Source: Taudactylus pleione
Lineage: Eukaryota; Chordata; Amphibia; Anura; Myobatrachidae
Direction: 5' to 3'
NCBI GenBank assembly: GCA_031769625.1
Contig: JAUIMM010000126.1
Location: forward strand, 3,868,001 to 3,932,000
DNA: 64,000 bases
Below are positions 11,968 through 22,115 of this stretch, one piece after another. The position numbers were made by a program, and so were the translations under genes. Position 1 is the stretch's first letter. The number at the start of each line of letters is the position of its first letter. A model generated the notes under the pieces. The model was not told the origin of the DNA. It ran no database searches and was given only the letters and a program-made list of their open reading frames with translations.

Positions 11968-12675
11968 TTGTATTGGATACCTGACCAAAGGGCCATGACC
12001 TGCTTGTTGGGAGCAGCTAAACCCATATCCCACTTGGAGGGGTCACTGGTGAACACCTTCCTGCAGGTTAGACTCTGCACCTTTGGTCAGGTCTCGCCAA
12101 CATCCGATACTTGTGGATAAGGAGAACTTACATTTAGGCCCCTCGCCTCTGATTCCTTCAACCCAGGACTGCAGCTTTCAAAACCTCAGTACCATCTTAT
12201 AATATCATCTTCCAGTAACAAGTGCTGCGATTATAAATACAGTGTGTGTACTTTGTACCCTCATCTAGTATCATCTCATCTAGTACCATTCCTTTGTGAC
12301 TGTGCTGCATCTAAAGCCGCAGACTGTGTACTCTGTACCCTCATCTAGTACCATCTCGTGAAACTACTCCTCTGTGACTGTGCTGCATCTGAGTACCTGT
12401 ATAGTTACTGTATGACATGACTGGATCTACCGAGTGGATCTTTACACTACCTTGTGTCCAGATCTTCCGAGTTACCAAATGCATACCAGTGTTTCATTCC
12501 ACTCATTATTGCAGTGACATTTCTTAGTCTCCTCGTCACTCCCAGGTACCTAACTAGGGGGCTGTGACCTGCTCACTCTGTGTGGTGAAACCCATATCTC
12601 AACAGGAGGGGTCACTGGTGATGACCACTAAGTGAGTTAGACTCCACGCCTCTTGTTAGGTCTAGCCTAAGAATG
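11968..12675 (+). repeat. Pair of about 130-bp duplicated segments in LTR
   Basis: 11968-12110 and 12546-12675 share ACCTGACCAAAGGGCC/ACCTAACTAGGGGGCT, GTGACCTGCT, AAACCCATATC, AGGGGTCACTGGTGA, GTTAGACTC and GTCAGGTCT-type segments (offset about 578 bp). Between them another block is doubled, with GTACCCTCATCTAGTA and CTCCTCTGTGACTGTGCTGC near 12255 and 12335. Confidence 0.7.
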
Positions 12676-12784
12676 ACCTTTATTGAGGACACTAGCACTG
12701 TCACTCCCCTTGCTGCTTCCTAGCCATCCTAAGCCCCTGGCTCCCTGTCCTCCTCAGAGAAATTCCTAGCCTCAGATCGTGACA

Positions 12785-13207
12785 GTGTGTTTAATAGTGT
12801 GCAAGTTCAGTCATGTTGTGCCCAAATTCTATAGACCTGCCTGTGAGCAGTGTGTTTGCAGACACACTTGATGGGGTCACCCTGGCCAAAGCATTAATCC
12901 CTCCAACTAGACAGTCTAGGCCATGGATTCCTTGGGAAGTGGGGACCCCCAATAAAGGGGTCTCCCCACCCAAGTATACCCCAGGCCTGGGCTGAAGCCT
13001 TTGGCTATCCCGCACCCCTGCGCAATGGGTGTGGGTTTGATGGGTGTCAAGACTAGATTTAAACTAACATTGTCCTTTCCAGAAGGACTACAGGTCCCAG
13101 CAAGCGTACCCTGCTTGCTGGCACTTAAAGAACCACAAATGCCAGCAAGCCCAGGCATTAAGGGCCTGCTGGTACCTATAGTCCTCCTGTAAAGGAAATA
13201 TTAAATA
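12785..13207. other. Unassigned DNA with foldback segment
   Basis: No coding signal is seen after the LTR. 13079-13193 forms an imperfect inverted repeat (AGGACTACAGGTCCCAGCA paired with TGCTGGTACCTATAGTCCT), the look of a small foldback MITE with a CCAGCAAGC-rich centre. Confidence 0.5.
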
Positions 13208-13215
13208 TGCACAAT

Positions 13216-13563
13216 TAGAGATGTGTAGTTTGGTTCTCCAGAAATCTGAATCCACCTGAATTTTCGTGAATCCGGGTAAATCCGAGTTGCGGTTCTGATC
13301 TCCTGGGGAGATCCGGGTAAGTCTGGGTCGCGGTTCTGATCTTTTTGTGGTTCAGAATTCGGATTTTAAATCTGAATTTTGGGTTTTAGATTGCATAAAT
13401 TACATGATTTTAGCTGTTTTTAAAACTTTTTATCTATTTTTTTTTAAATCCAGATCCAAAACCTAAACACTTGAGGGTGGTTTTGCAAAGCCAAATCCAG
13501 ATCCAAAACCATGAAGAAGATACAGATCCAAAGCTAAACCATGGGGGTCAGCGCACATCCCTA
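13216..13563 (+). mobile_element. Non-autonomous hAT of the same family (348 bp, perfect TSD)
   Basis: It starts TAGAGATGTG and ends GCGCACATCCCTA. It is flanked by a perfect 8-bp TSD, TGCACAAT, at 13208-13215 and 13564-13571. The 3' part carries the GATCCAAAACC-type repeats of the long copies and the 5' part the CGGGTAAATCCGAG-type motifs. It has no transposase sequence, so it would depend on a transposase in trans. Confidence 0.9.
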
Positions 13564-13628
13564 TGCACAATACACATACACATAATGTTGTATTTTGTTA
13601 TTACACACTCAATGTACATACTTACCTT

Positions 13629-13885
13629 CAGGGCCAGATTAAGGTCTGTGGGGGCCCCTGGGCAACAAACTTGCGGTAACTGCTATATATATATATATAT
13701 ATATACAAAGCGGTGGTGTGGCACTCGAGGCAGAAAACAAATTATTCAGTCAGAGGCAGTCAGCAATTTCTGACTGAATAATTTGTTTGCTGCCTCGAGT
13801 GCCACACCACCGCTTTGTATGTATCCCTGTCTATGAGGGCACCGGCACCAGTTGTTTATCAATTGTTTGGAGTGCCTAACCGTGG

Positions 13886-13925
<40 letters not shown>

Positions 13926-14003
13926 GTATATCTGTATACTTAACTATACACACACACTCATATATAGGTGTTAGTGTGTATGTACACACATATATACATA
14001 TAC

Positions 14004-14045
<42 letters not shown>

Positions 14046-14233
14046 CACACTACATATGACATTGATATTCCAGTAATTTTAAATTTTTAAGACAAGGACA
14101 ATAGCGGCGTCGGCGCCGGAGACAGCTAAATGCTGTTAGTAGCAGTGGTGACTCTGGGCAGTGTGTGGGGGCCCCTTATGTGTGGTGGCCCCAGGACGAC
14201 CGCCCCTTACGCCCTCCCTATAATACGGCCCTG
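13629..14233 (+). mobile_element. Non-autonomous hAT (CAGGGCC...GGCCCTG type)
   Basis: It begins CAGGGCCAGATTAAGG and ends ATAATACGGCCCTG. A perfect 8-bp TSD, CTTACCTT, lies at 13621-13628 and 14234-14241. The interior has been invaded by (TA)n tracts and a palindrome-bearing unit, leaving only about 60 bp of original left arm and about 130-150 bp of right arm. Confidence 0.85.
13684..14043 (+). repeat. TA-bounded palindrome unit 1 and flanking microsatellites
   Basis: (TA)n at about 13684-13704 is followed by a 50-bp inverted repeat (13703-13752 and 13771-13820, one mismatch, 18-bp loop). Next is a tail of about 80 bp containing GGGCACCGG, CAGTTGTTTATC and TTTGGAGTGCC, then (TA)n to 13918. 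Further GT/TA microsatellite continues to about 14043. Layout and tail resemble the unit at 36711-36978. Confidence 0.85.
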
Positions 14234-14241
14234 CTTACCTT

Positions 14242-14644
14242 GACCCTTGTGCCGGTTTTTCCCCTTGTCAGTAATGCAGAGTTCTAAGGCGAGCTCAGGG
14301 TGGACATAAACCTCCCGTGGAGCAGGCACTGGTTGGTCCTCTTCTCCAGTAGGGGGTAAAAATTTTAATCTGCTAACCCAATGCATGCGGACATAGAAGA
14401 GCTATATGTGCATGCATGTAGCTCTTCGCCCAAACGTAACAGAACCTAGATGTATTCCTGCACTTCTATGGCTGTGAGCCAAACAGCAGCTGCTACCATG
14501 GGAACAAGCCACTGTGAGTGGTCTGTCTCTTAGTCAATCAGCGGGCTGGCCAGTATGGTTCCAAGGAAAACTCAAATGCAGAGCCTATAAATATCACATA
14601 CTAAAGGCAGCACTCAGATTGAAATATATCAAACAGAAAGCAGG

Positions 14645-14647
<3 letters not shown>
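14242..14647. other. Unassigned stretch
   Basis: I see no coding pattern. The right edge, CAAACAGAAAGCAGG followed by (TA)n, has an inverted counterpart next to the (TA)n at about 30010. Confidence 0.4.
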
Positions 14648-14689
<42 letters not shown>

Positions 14690-14720
14690 TATAGAGAGAG
14701 AAAGAGAGAGAGAGAGAGAG
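14648..14720 (+). repeat. (TA)n and (GA)n microsatellite
   Basis: TA dinucleotides run to about 14692, followed by a GAGAGA tract that merges into the AGAGATGAG start of a hAT fragment. Confidence 0.9.
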
Positions 14721-15088
14721 ATGAGTGGGTCCGGGTTCTCTGAGAACTGGACTCACCCAAACTTCGTGTTCCGAGGTGAGATCCGAGTCCGGTTCGAGTT
14801 TTCCCACCTGACTCGTATCTGAAAACGAGGCAAAACACAACATCCTCGCGCTGTTGGATTCTCGCGGGTTGTGGATTATATAAAGGTCCCTGCGTTCGGC
14901 ACCATTTTCATTACGGCTGTGAGAAGAGAAGCTAGCAGACGTAGTCAGTCACTGTCAGTCACTCAGTGTGTGTGTCCAGTCGGGGTCTTGGCCTGAAAGC
15001 TACTTTTGTGTTGTCCATAAAGGGGCTTTCTTCAGTAGGTGCTGCAGCTGCTGTGTCACTTATCCTGTAAATGAATTGTGGCTGCTGC
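14717..15088 (+). mobile_element. 5' end fragment of the hAT family
   Basis: It shows the family terminal motif AGAGATGAGTGGG, a TCTGAGAAC foldback, GTTTTCCCACCTGACTCG and GAGGCAAAACA. The promoter has TTATATAAA (14877) with CACCATTTTC 20 bp on. It is cut at 15088 by insertion of another element. Confidence 0.8.
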
Positions 15089-15923
15089 CAGGGGCGGACT
15101 GGGCTGGGGAGCAGGGTGCGATCTGCCCCCCAGGCCGGCACAATTTGAGTTCCGGGGGGCCACCAGCTGACTGCAGCCATATGCTGCATACACATGACGG
15201 CATAAGTGGCTGTAATCTCATCACCGAGGGGGAGGACTGGAAAGGAGAGCCACGCTTGTGGCTCCACCTCCCCTCCTGGATGTTCCGACTCAGTGCTGCA
15301 GATTACAGCAGCAGCTTGCCTGTGGCTTCCGAGGTCCCGCCCCCAAACCACAGGCCCTGCCCCCTCCCACGTCCCTTGACCCCGTCTTCCCCCAAACAGG
15401 GGGAAGCCAGAATAGATTATGGGAAATTAGGAGAATAGGGTCTCTCTATCACATGCTTGTCTCTCCTCTGCCCCAACAACTGCCAGCTCTTCTTCTGGCC
15501 CCATTGGCCTGGGTTAGTGTGCACACACTGCACAGAAGATGTCTGCCATACACAGAAGTACCCCAGCTTTTCCTCCTATAGTCTTTCCCACCATCCTCTT
15601 TACCATTGCTGCCTTTGCCCCCTCCCCATATCTGTCCCTCTGCCCCCTCCTTTTATGTTCTTGTGCTCTTTACCATCTTTCCTCTACTCCTTCCCCATAT
15701 ACAGTATGTGCCTCTGCTAACTCTCAATATTTGTGCCTTGCTCAGACTACCCAACTCACTTATTCTGACCACTCCCTATCTGTACATTTGCCCCTTCCCC
15801 ATATTTGTGCCTCTGCCCTTCCTTATCTGTGCCTCTGCTCCCTTCCTATCTATGCCCTTGTCCGCTTTTCCTCTGTGTGCTTCTTCGCATTTGTGATTGT
15901 GCCCCTTCACCCAATAACTGCTG
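15089..15923 (+). mobile_element. Probable non-autonomous hAT (CAGGGGCGGACTGGG type)
   Basis: The left end CAGGGGCGGACTGGG matches the end of the well-bounded element at 39949. The right end is not certain; CCCAATAACTGCTG at 15910-15923 may be a decayed CCCAATCCGCCGCTG. The flanks (GCTGCTGC at 15081, GCTGCCGA at 15924) match only partly. The interior 15350-15900 is pyrimidine-rich with CCCCTTCCCCATAT-like repeats. Confidence 0.5.
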
Positions 15924-16068
15924 GCTGCCGATCTGAAGAGACATGACTGACAGAGGGCCAACCACGTTCAACACCACATTATTGTACCTAAGGATGCCAG
16001 GTAAGCATAATTTTCAGTTATTAAGCCGTGTATATGTGTAATATTTATTTGTGTGCGCATATATGTAT
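15924..16068. other. Unassigned linker
   Basis: No motif is recognised. It may be the remainder of the interrupted hAT fragment. Confidence 0.35.
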
Positions 16069-16236
16069 ATGCATATTAGGGGTGAGCGGGTTCGGATTTC
16101 TGAAATCCGAACCCCCCCGAGCCCCCCCGATCTGAGGCCGATCCGAGTCAGGCTCGACTTTTCCCGCCTGACTCGGATCTGAAATCGAGGCAAAACATCA
16201 TCATCCCGCCTTCCGGGTCTCGCGGGTTTTGGATCC

Positions 16237-16266
16237 TATATAAGGTATCCGCGTCGGCGCCATTTT
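16237..16266 (+). promoter_or_regulatory. hAT copy 2 core promoter
   Basis: TATATAAGG begins at 16237 and CGCCATTTT lies at 16258-16266, followed by CACTCGGCTGTGG. It is the clearest example of the promoter module shared by four copies. Confidence 0.55.
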
Positions 16267-16489
16267 CTCACTCGGCTGTGGACAGTGAAGAGGGAGGGTG
16301 GGAGTTAGGGCTGGCTGTGTTGTGCTGTGCTGCTGTTGTTAATAGGGGCTGTGTCCACTACTTCAAAGTCCATAGGGGCTGGCTGGACTGTGTTGTGCAG
16401 TCAGTTCTCCATAGGGGCTGTGTCCACTCCAAAGTCCTGTGCAGTGTCCCAGTCCATCAGGGGTGCTCCCCCCAAGTGCTAAAAAAATA

Positions 16490-18900
16490 ATATTATTTCT
16501 GTGTTTGTGAATTGTGTGCGCAGTAGCCGCACGTGCATCAACAAAGTAGTGCCAAGCGTGCGCCTGTGTCATAAGTAAAGGGCCGGCTGGCTTCACCGTT
16601 AAAGGGTGCTGTAACCCCCAAAGTACACTCCAGTCCAAACCAAATAAAAAAATATTTTCTGTGTTTGTGAATTGTGTGCGCAGTAGCCGCACGTGCACCA
16701 ACAAAGTAGTGCCAAGCGTGCGCCTGTGTCATAAGTAAAGGGCCGGCTGGCTTGACCATTAAAGGGTGCTGTAACCCCCAAAGTACACTCCAGTCCAAAC
16801 CAAAAAAAAAAATATTTTCTGTGTTTGTGAATTGTGTGCGCAGTAGCCGCACATGCATCAACACAGTAGTACCAAGCGTGCGCCTGTGTCATAAGTAAAG
16901 GGCCAGCTGGCTTGACCATTAAAGGGTGCTGTAACCCCCAAAGTACACTCCAAACCAAATAACAAAATATTTTTTCTGTGTTTGTGAATTGTGTGCGCAG
17001 TAGCCGCACGTGCATCAACAAAGTAGTGCCAAGCGTGCGCCTGTGTCATAAGAAAAGGGCCGGCTGGCTTGACCGTTAAAGGGTGCTGTAACCCGCAAAG
17101 TACACTCTAAACCAAATAACAAAATATTTTCTGTGTTTGTGATTTGAGAGCGCAGTAGCCGCACGTGCATCAACAAAGTAGTGCCAAGCGTGCGCCTGTG
17201 TCATAAGTAAAGGGCCGGCTGGCTTGACCATTAAAGGGTGCTGTAACCCCCAAAGTACACTCCAGTCCAAACCAAAAAAATATATATTTTCTGTGTTTGT
17301 GAATTGTGTGCGCAGTAGCCGCACGTGCATCAACAAAGTAGTGCCAAGCGTGCGCCTGTGTCATAAGTAAAGGGCCGGCTGGCTTGACCATTAAAGGGTG
17401 CTGTAACCCCCAAAGTACACTCTAAACCAAATAACAAAATATTTTCTGTGTTTGGGAATTGTGTGCGCAGTAGCCGCGCGTGCATCAACAAAGTAGTGCC
17501 AAGAGTACGCCTGTGTCATAAGTTAAAGGCCGGCTGGCTTGACCGTTAAAGGGTGCTGTAACCCCCAAAGTACACTCTAAACCAAATAACAAAATATTTT
17601 CTGTGTTTGTGAATTGTGTGCGCAGTAGCCGCACGTGCATCAACACAGTAGTACCAAGCGTGCGCCTGTGTCATAAGTAAAGGGCCGGCTGGCTTCACCG
17701 TTAAAGGGTGCTGTAACCCCCAAAGTACACTCCAGTCCAAACTAAATAAAAAAATATTTTCTGTGTTTGTGAATTGTGTGCGCAGTAGCCGTACGTGCAC
17801 CAACAAAGTAGTGCCAAGCGTGCGCCTGTGTCATAAGTAAAGGGCCAGCAGGCTTGACCATTAAAGGGTGCTGTAACCCCCAAAGTACACTCCAGTCCAA
17901 ACAAAAAAAAAAAATATTTTCTGTGTTTGTGAATTGTGTGCGCAGTAGCCGCACGTGCATCAACAAAGTAGTGCCAAGCGTGCGCCTGTGTCATAAGTAA
18001 AGGGCCGGCTGGCTTGACCGTTAAAGGGTGCTGTAACCCCCAAAGTACACTCCAGTCCAAACCAAAAAAATATATATTTTCTGTGTTTGTGAATTGTGTG
18101 CGCAGTAGCCGCACGTGCATCAACAAAGTAGTGCCAAGCGTGCGCCTGTGTCATAAGTAAAGGGCCGGCTGGCTCGACCGTTAAAGGGTGCTGTAACCCC
18201 CAAAGTACACTCCAAAGCAAATAACAAAATATTTTTTCTGTGTTTGTGAATTGTGTGCACAGTAGCCGCATGTGCATCAACAAAGTAGTGCCAAGCGTGC
18301 GCCTGTGTCATAAGTAAAGGGCCGGCTGGCTTGACCGTTAAATGGTGCTGTAACCCCCAAAGTACACTCTAAACCAAATAACAAAATATTTTCTGTGTTT
18401 GGGAATTGTGTGCGCAGTAGCCGCACGTGCATCAACAAAGTAGTGCCAAGCGTGCGCCTGTGTCATAAGTAAAAGGCCGGCTGGCTTGACCGTTAAAGGG
18501 TGCTGTAACCCCCAAAGTACACTCTAAACCAAATAACAAAATATTTTCTGTGTTTGTGAATTGTGTGCGCAGTAGCCGCACGTGCATCAACAAAGTAGTG
18601 CCAAGCATGCGCCTGTGTCATAAGTAAAGGGCCGGCTGGCTTGACTGTTAAAGGGTGCTGTAACCCCCAAAGTACACTCCAGTCCAAACCAAAAAAAATA
18701 ATATTTTCTGTGTTTGTGAATTGTGTGCACTGTGGCTGCACGTGCATCAACAAAGGAGCAGCGCCAAGCGTGCGCCTGTGTCCCATAAGTAAAGAGCCGG
18801 CTGGCTCATTTCTTAAAGGGTGGTGTAACCCACAAAGTGCACTACTCTCCAGCAAAAGTAAAAAAATATTTTCTGTGTTTGTGTGCGCTTTAGCCGCACG
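16490..18900 (+). repeat. Array A: about 15 units of 155-165 bp
   Basis: Unit starts (GTGTTTGTG or GTGTTTGGG) fall at 16501, 16661, 16821, 16978, 17133, 17293, 17448, 17603, 17763, 17923, 18083, 18240, 18395, 18550, 18710 and 18875. Each unit has GTGTGCGCAGTAGCCGCACG, CAAGCGTGCGCCTGTGTCAT, GGGCCGGCTGGCTT, GTTAAAGGGTGCTGTAACCC and AAAGTACACTC. Length differences sit in the A-rich linker. Variant units recur in similar order, suggesting higher-order amplification. Confidence 0.95.
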
Positions 18901-18920
18901 TATATATCAATATAACATAA

Positions 18921-21325
18921 ATGAAGGACCAAACTTTCTCTGATAAAAATAAAATAGGGAAAGATCAAGAACCACTTCCTCCTAGTGCTGTTGCTGCTGC
19001 TGGGAGTTGTTCATCATCCCAGAGAGGAAGTAGGAACACCACTACTTTTACTAAACAATTGACCCTCCAACAGTCCCTAGCGATGAGGATGAAGTACGAC
19101 AGCAGTCATCCTGAAGCAAAACGTTTAACTGAGGCCTTGACTGCTATGTTGGTGTTAGACGTGGGTCCAGTATCCGCTGTTAGTGCAGTGGGATTTAGAC
19201 AATTGATGGAGGTAGTGTGTCCCCGGTTCCAAATCCCGTCTAGATTCCACCTGCATCCTCAAAGCAGCAGCAACAAGAGTGCGTCTGTCTGTTAAAGGGT
19301 GGTGTAACCCTCAAAGTGCGCTCCACAAACAATTAAAAATTTCTTATTTTTTTTTCTCTTTGTGAAATGTGTGGGCTGTAGCTGCATCTGCATCCTCAAA
19401 GCAGCAGCGACAAGCGTGCATCTGTCTGTTAAAGGGTGGTGTAACCCTCAAAGTGCGCTCCACAAACAATAAAAAAATTCTTCTTTTTTTTTCTGTCTTT
19501 GTGAAATGTGTGGGCTGTAGCCGCACCTGCATCCTCAAAGCAGCAGCAACAAGCGTGCGTCTGTCTGTTAAAGGGTGGTGTAACCCTCAAAGTGCGCTCC
19601 ACAAACAATTAAAAAATTCTTATTTTTTTTCTGTCTTTGTGAAATGTGTGGGCTGTAGCCGCACTTGCATCCTCAAAGCAGCAGCGACAAGCGTGCGTCT
19701 GTCTGTTAAAGGGTGGAGTAACCCTCAAAGTGCTCCAAAAAAAAATAATATTTTTTTTATGTGTTTGTGACTTGTGTGCGATGTAGCCGCATGTGCAGCA
19801 ACACGGTAGCAGCGCCAAGCGTGCGCCTGTGTCATAAGTCAAGGGCCGGTTTGGATATCTGGTCCAGACTGAAGGACGTGCCAACAATTTCTGACAAGTC
19901 TACTGTCACTGCATATGATACTGTCCTCAAAGCAGCAGCGACAAGCGTGCGTCTGTCTGTTAAAGGGTGGTGTAACCCTCAAAGTGCGCTCCACAAACAA
20001 TTAAAATATTCTTATTTTTTTTTCTGTCTTTGTGAAATGTGTGGGCTGTAGCCGCACCTGCATCCTTAAAGCAGCAGCGACAAGCGTGCGTCTGTCTGTT
20101 AAAGGGTGGTGTAACCATCAAAGTGCGCTCCACAAACAATAAAAAAATGCTTTTTTTTTCTGTCTTTGTGAAATGTGTGGGCTGTAGCCGCACCTGCATC
20201 CTTAAAGCAGCAGCGACAAGCGCGCGTCTGTCTGTTAAAGGGTGGTGTAACCCTCAAAGTGTGCTCCACAAACAATAAAAATATTCTTCTTTTTTTTTCT
20301 GTCTTTGTGAAATGTGTGGGCTGTAGCCGCTCCCGCATCCTAAAAGCAGTAGCGACAAGCGTGCATCTGTCTGTTAAAGGGTGGTGTAACCCTCAAAGTG
20401 CGCTCCACAAACAATTAAAAATTTCTTATTTTTTTTTCTGTCTTTGTGAAATGTGTGGGCTGTAGCCGCACCTGCATCCTTAAAGCAGCAGCAACAAGCG
20501 TGCGTCTGTCTGTTAAAGGGTGGTGTAACCCTCAAAGTGCGCTCCACAAACAATTAAAAAATTCTTCTTTTTTTTTCTCTTTGTGAAATGTGTGGGCTGT
20601 AGCCGCACCTGCATCCTTAAAGCAGCAGCGACAAGCGTGCGTCTGTCTGTTAAAGGGTGGTGTAACCCTCAAAGTGCGCTCCACAAACAATTAAAAAATT
20701 CTTATTTTTTTTTCTGTCTTTGTGAAATGTGTGGGCTGTAGCCGCACCTGCATCCTTAAAGCAGCAGCGACAAGCGTGCATCTGTCTGTTAAAGGGTGGT
20801 GTAACCCTCAAAGTGCGCTCCACAAACAATAAAAATATTCTTCTTTTTTTTTCTGTCTTTGTGAAATGTGTGGGCTGTAGCCGCACCTGCATCCTTAAAG
20901 CAGCAGCGACAAGTGTGCGTCTGTCTGTTAAAGGATTACATCGGTGACAGCATCCAAGTAGGCATGTCAGACAGTCCGTACCTGTACTGGCAGGAAAAAG
21001 AAGCAATTTGGAGGTCCCTGTACAAACTGGCTCTATTTTACCTGAGTTGCCCCCCCTCCAGTGTGTACTCCGAAAGAGTGTTTAGTGCAGCCGGGAACCT
21101 TGTCAGCAGAAGGCGTAGGAGGTTGCTTCCACAAAATGTGGAGAAGATGATGTTCATAAAATGAATTATCAACTCTTCCAGGGAGACCAGCCTCCAGAAC
21201 GTACAGAGGGACCTGTGGTTGTGGATTCCAGCGGGGACGAATTAATACTCTGTGAGGATGAGGATGTACACAACACTGAAGAGGGTGAGGAATCGGAGGA
21301 TGAGGACGACATCTTGCCTCCATAG
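18921..21325 (+). pseudogene. hAT transposase of copy 2, interrupted by array B
   Basis: Three coding pieces remain in family order. 18921-19250 covers the Ser/Thr-rich linker to the start of the catalytic core (TKQLTLQQSLAMRMKYDSSH, MLVLDVGPVSAVSAVGFRQL). 19851-19925 encodes DIWSRLKDVPTISDKSTVTA, matching DIWSGLRELPT of copy 1. 20935-21325 encodes the C-terminal dimerisation region (MSDSPYLYWQEKEAI, SSVYSERVFSAAGNLV, RRRRRLLPQNVEKMMF) and acidic tail. The catalytic region holding TTDMW and SDNAT is missing and repeat units fill the gaps. A 1-bp loss near 21160 shifts the frame of the tail. The retained SERVFS motif is less decayed than in copy 1. Confidence 0.85.
19280..20935 (+). repeat. 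Array B: about 10 units of 137-139 bp within the transposase region
   Basis: Unit starts (TGTGAAATGTGTGGG) lie at about 19361, 19500, 19639, 20031, 20167, 20306, 20445, 20582, 20721 and 20860. Shared segments are GCTGTAGCCGCACCTGCATC, AAAGCAGCAGCGACAAGCG, TGTTAAAGGGTGGTGTAACC and CAAAGTGCGCTCCAC. The unit is homologous to array A but lacks the CATAAGTAAAGGGCCGGCTG segment. One A-type unit (about 19768-19850) is embedded and joins directly to a transposase fragment. Confidence 0.95.
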
Positions 21326-21961
21326 AGCCAGTTTGTGCAGGGCCAGATTAATTGCCAGCTTGTTTTGTGGGGGCCCAAGTGAACCAATCATTTCAGCCAC
21401 AGTCGTGTGGCAGACCCTGGCGCTGAATTGTTTGGTTTGTTAAAGTGTGCATGTCCTGTTTATACAACATAAGGGTGGGTGGGAGGACAATTCCATCTTG
21501 CACCTCTTTTTTTTCTTTGAATTATGTACTGTTTGGGGCCTAGTTTTTCAAACTGCCATCCTGTCTGCCACTGCAGTGTCACTCCTAGATGGACCACGTG
21601 TTTGTGCCGCCCACTCGTATCTCTTAGCATAGTCATCCAGCTACCTCGGTGCAACCTTTTGGATATAAAAACACTATTGTGAGGTGTGAGGTGTTCAGAA
21701 TAGACTGGAATTGAGTGGAAATTAAGGTTATTGAGGTTAATAATAGCATAGGAGCAGAAAAACACACAAATTCTGTGATTTTAGCTGTTTTTATGCTTTT
21801 AAAAAAAAAAAATACAGATCCAAAACACAAAACCCAGAACCCAAAACACGGAAGGGTGGTTTTGGTAAAACCAATCCAGATCCAAAACACAAAGAAAGAT
21901 CCAGATCCAAAACCAAAACACAAAACACGAAAAGTGGCCGGTGCACACCCCTAATGCATAT

Positions 21962-22115
21962 GTGATGGGCATGTGTGTGCCTCTGTGATGTGTATGTGTA
22001 GTGTATGATGGTATGTATGTGTGATGCGGTGTTTGTATTTGTTTGTTCATTTGTTTATTTATTTGTACTGTATGTCTAGTGTGTATGATATGTGTCTGTA
22101 ATGTGTGATGTAGTG
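21962..22115. repeat. TGTGATG-rich low-complexity stretch
   Basis: Irregular GTGTATGATG/TGTGATG runs and TTTGTTTATTT. No gene signal. Confidence 0.6.

Larger units (their letters stand above)
11137..12784 (+). mobile_element. 3' LTR of gypsy chromovirus (1.65 kb)
   Basis: It starts TGTCAGGG directly after the polypurine tract and ends ATCGTGACA at 12784, the TG...CA form of an LTR. The chromodomain pol ends 50 bp upstream. A TATATAA box is at 11409. The long length is partly due to internal duplications (11538-11885 and 11968-12675). Confidence 0.75.
16077..21953 (+). mobile_element. hAT DNA transposon, copy 2 (5.9 kb, array-rich)
   Basis: It starts TAGGGGTGAGCGGG and ends GGTGCACACCCCTA, with a perfect 8-bp TSD, ATGCATAT, at 16069-16076 and 21954-21961. 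A subterminal palindrome lies at 16089-16115 (GGGTTCGGATTTC and its complement around a T). Promoter, array A, transposase N-terminal piece, array B and transposase C-terminal piece follow, then the family 3' region. About two thirds of the element is tandem repeat. The transposase is deleted, so mobility would need help in trans. Confidence 0.9.

Noticed and set aside
16363..18855. Series of repetitive minus-strand ORFs of 60-140 aa
   Set aside because: They follow array A units, repeat the same peptide and shift frame with linker length; they are shadows of the tandem repeat.
19344..21006. ORFs on both strands with repeated CxxCxR-like peptides
   Set aside because: Products of array B units, no start or promoter logic, and frames change with poly-A/T length.
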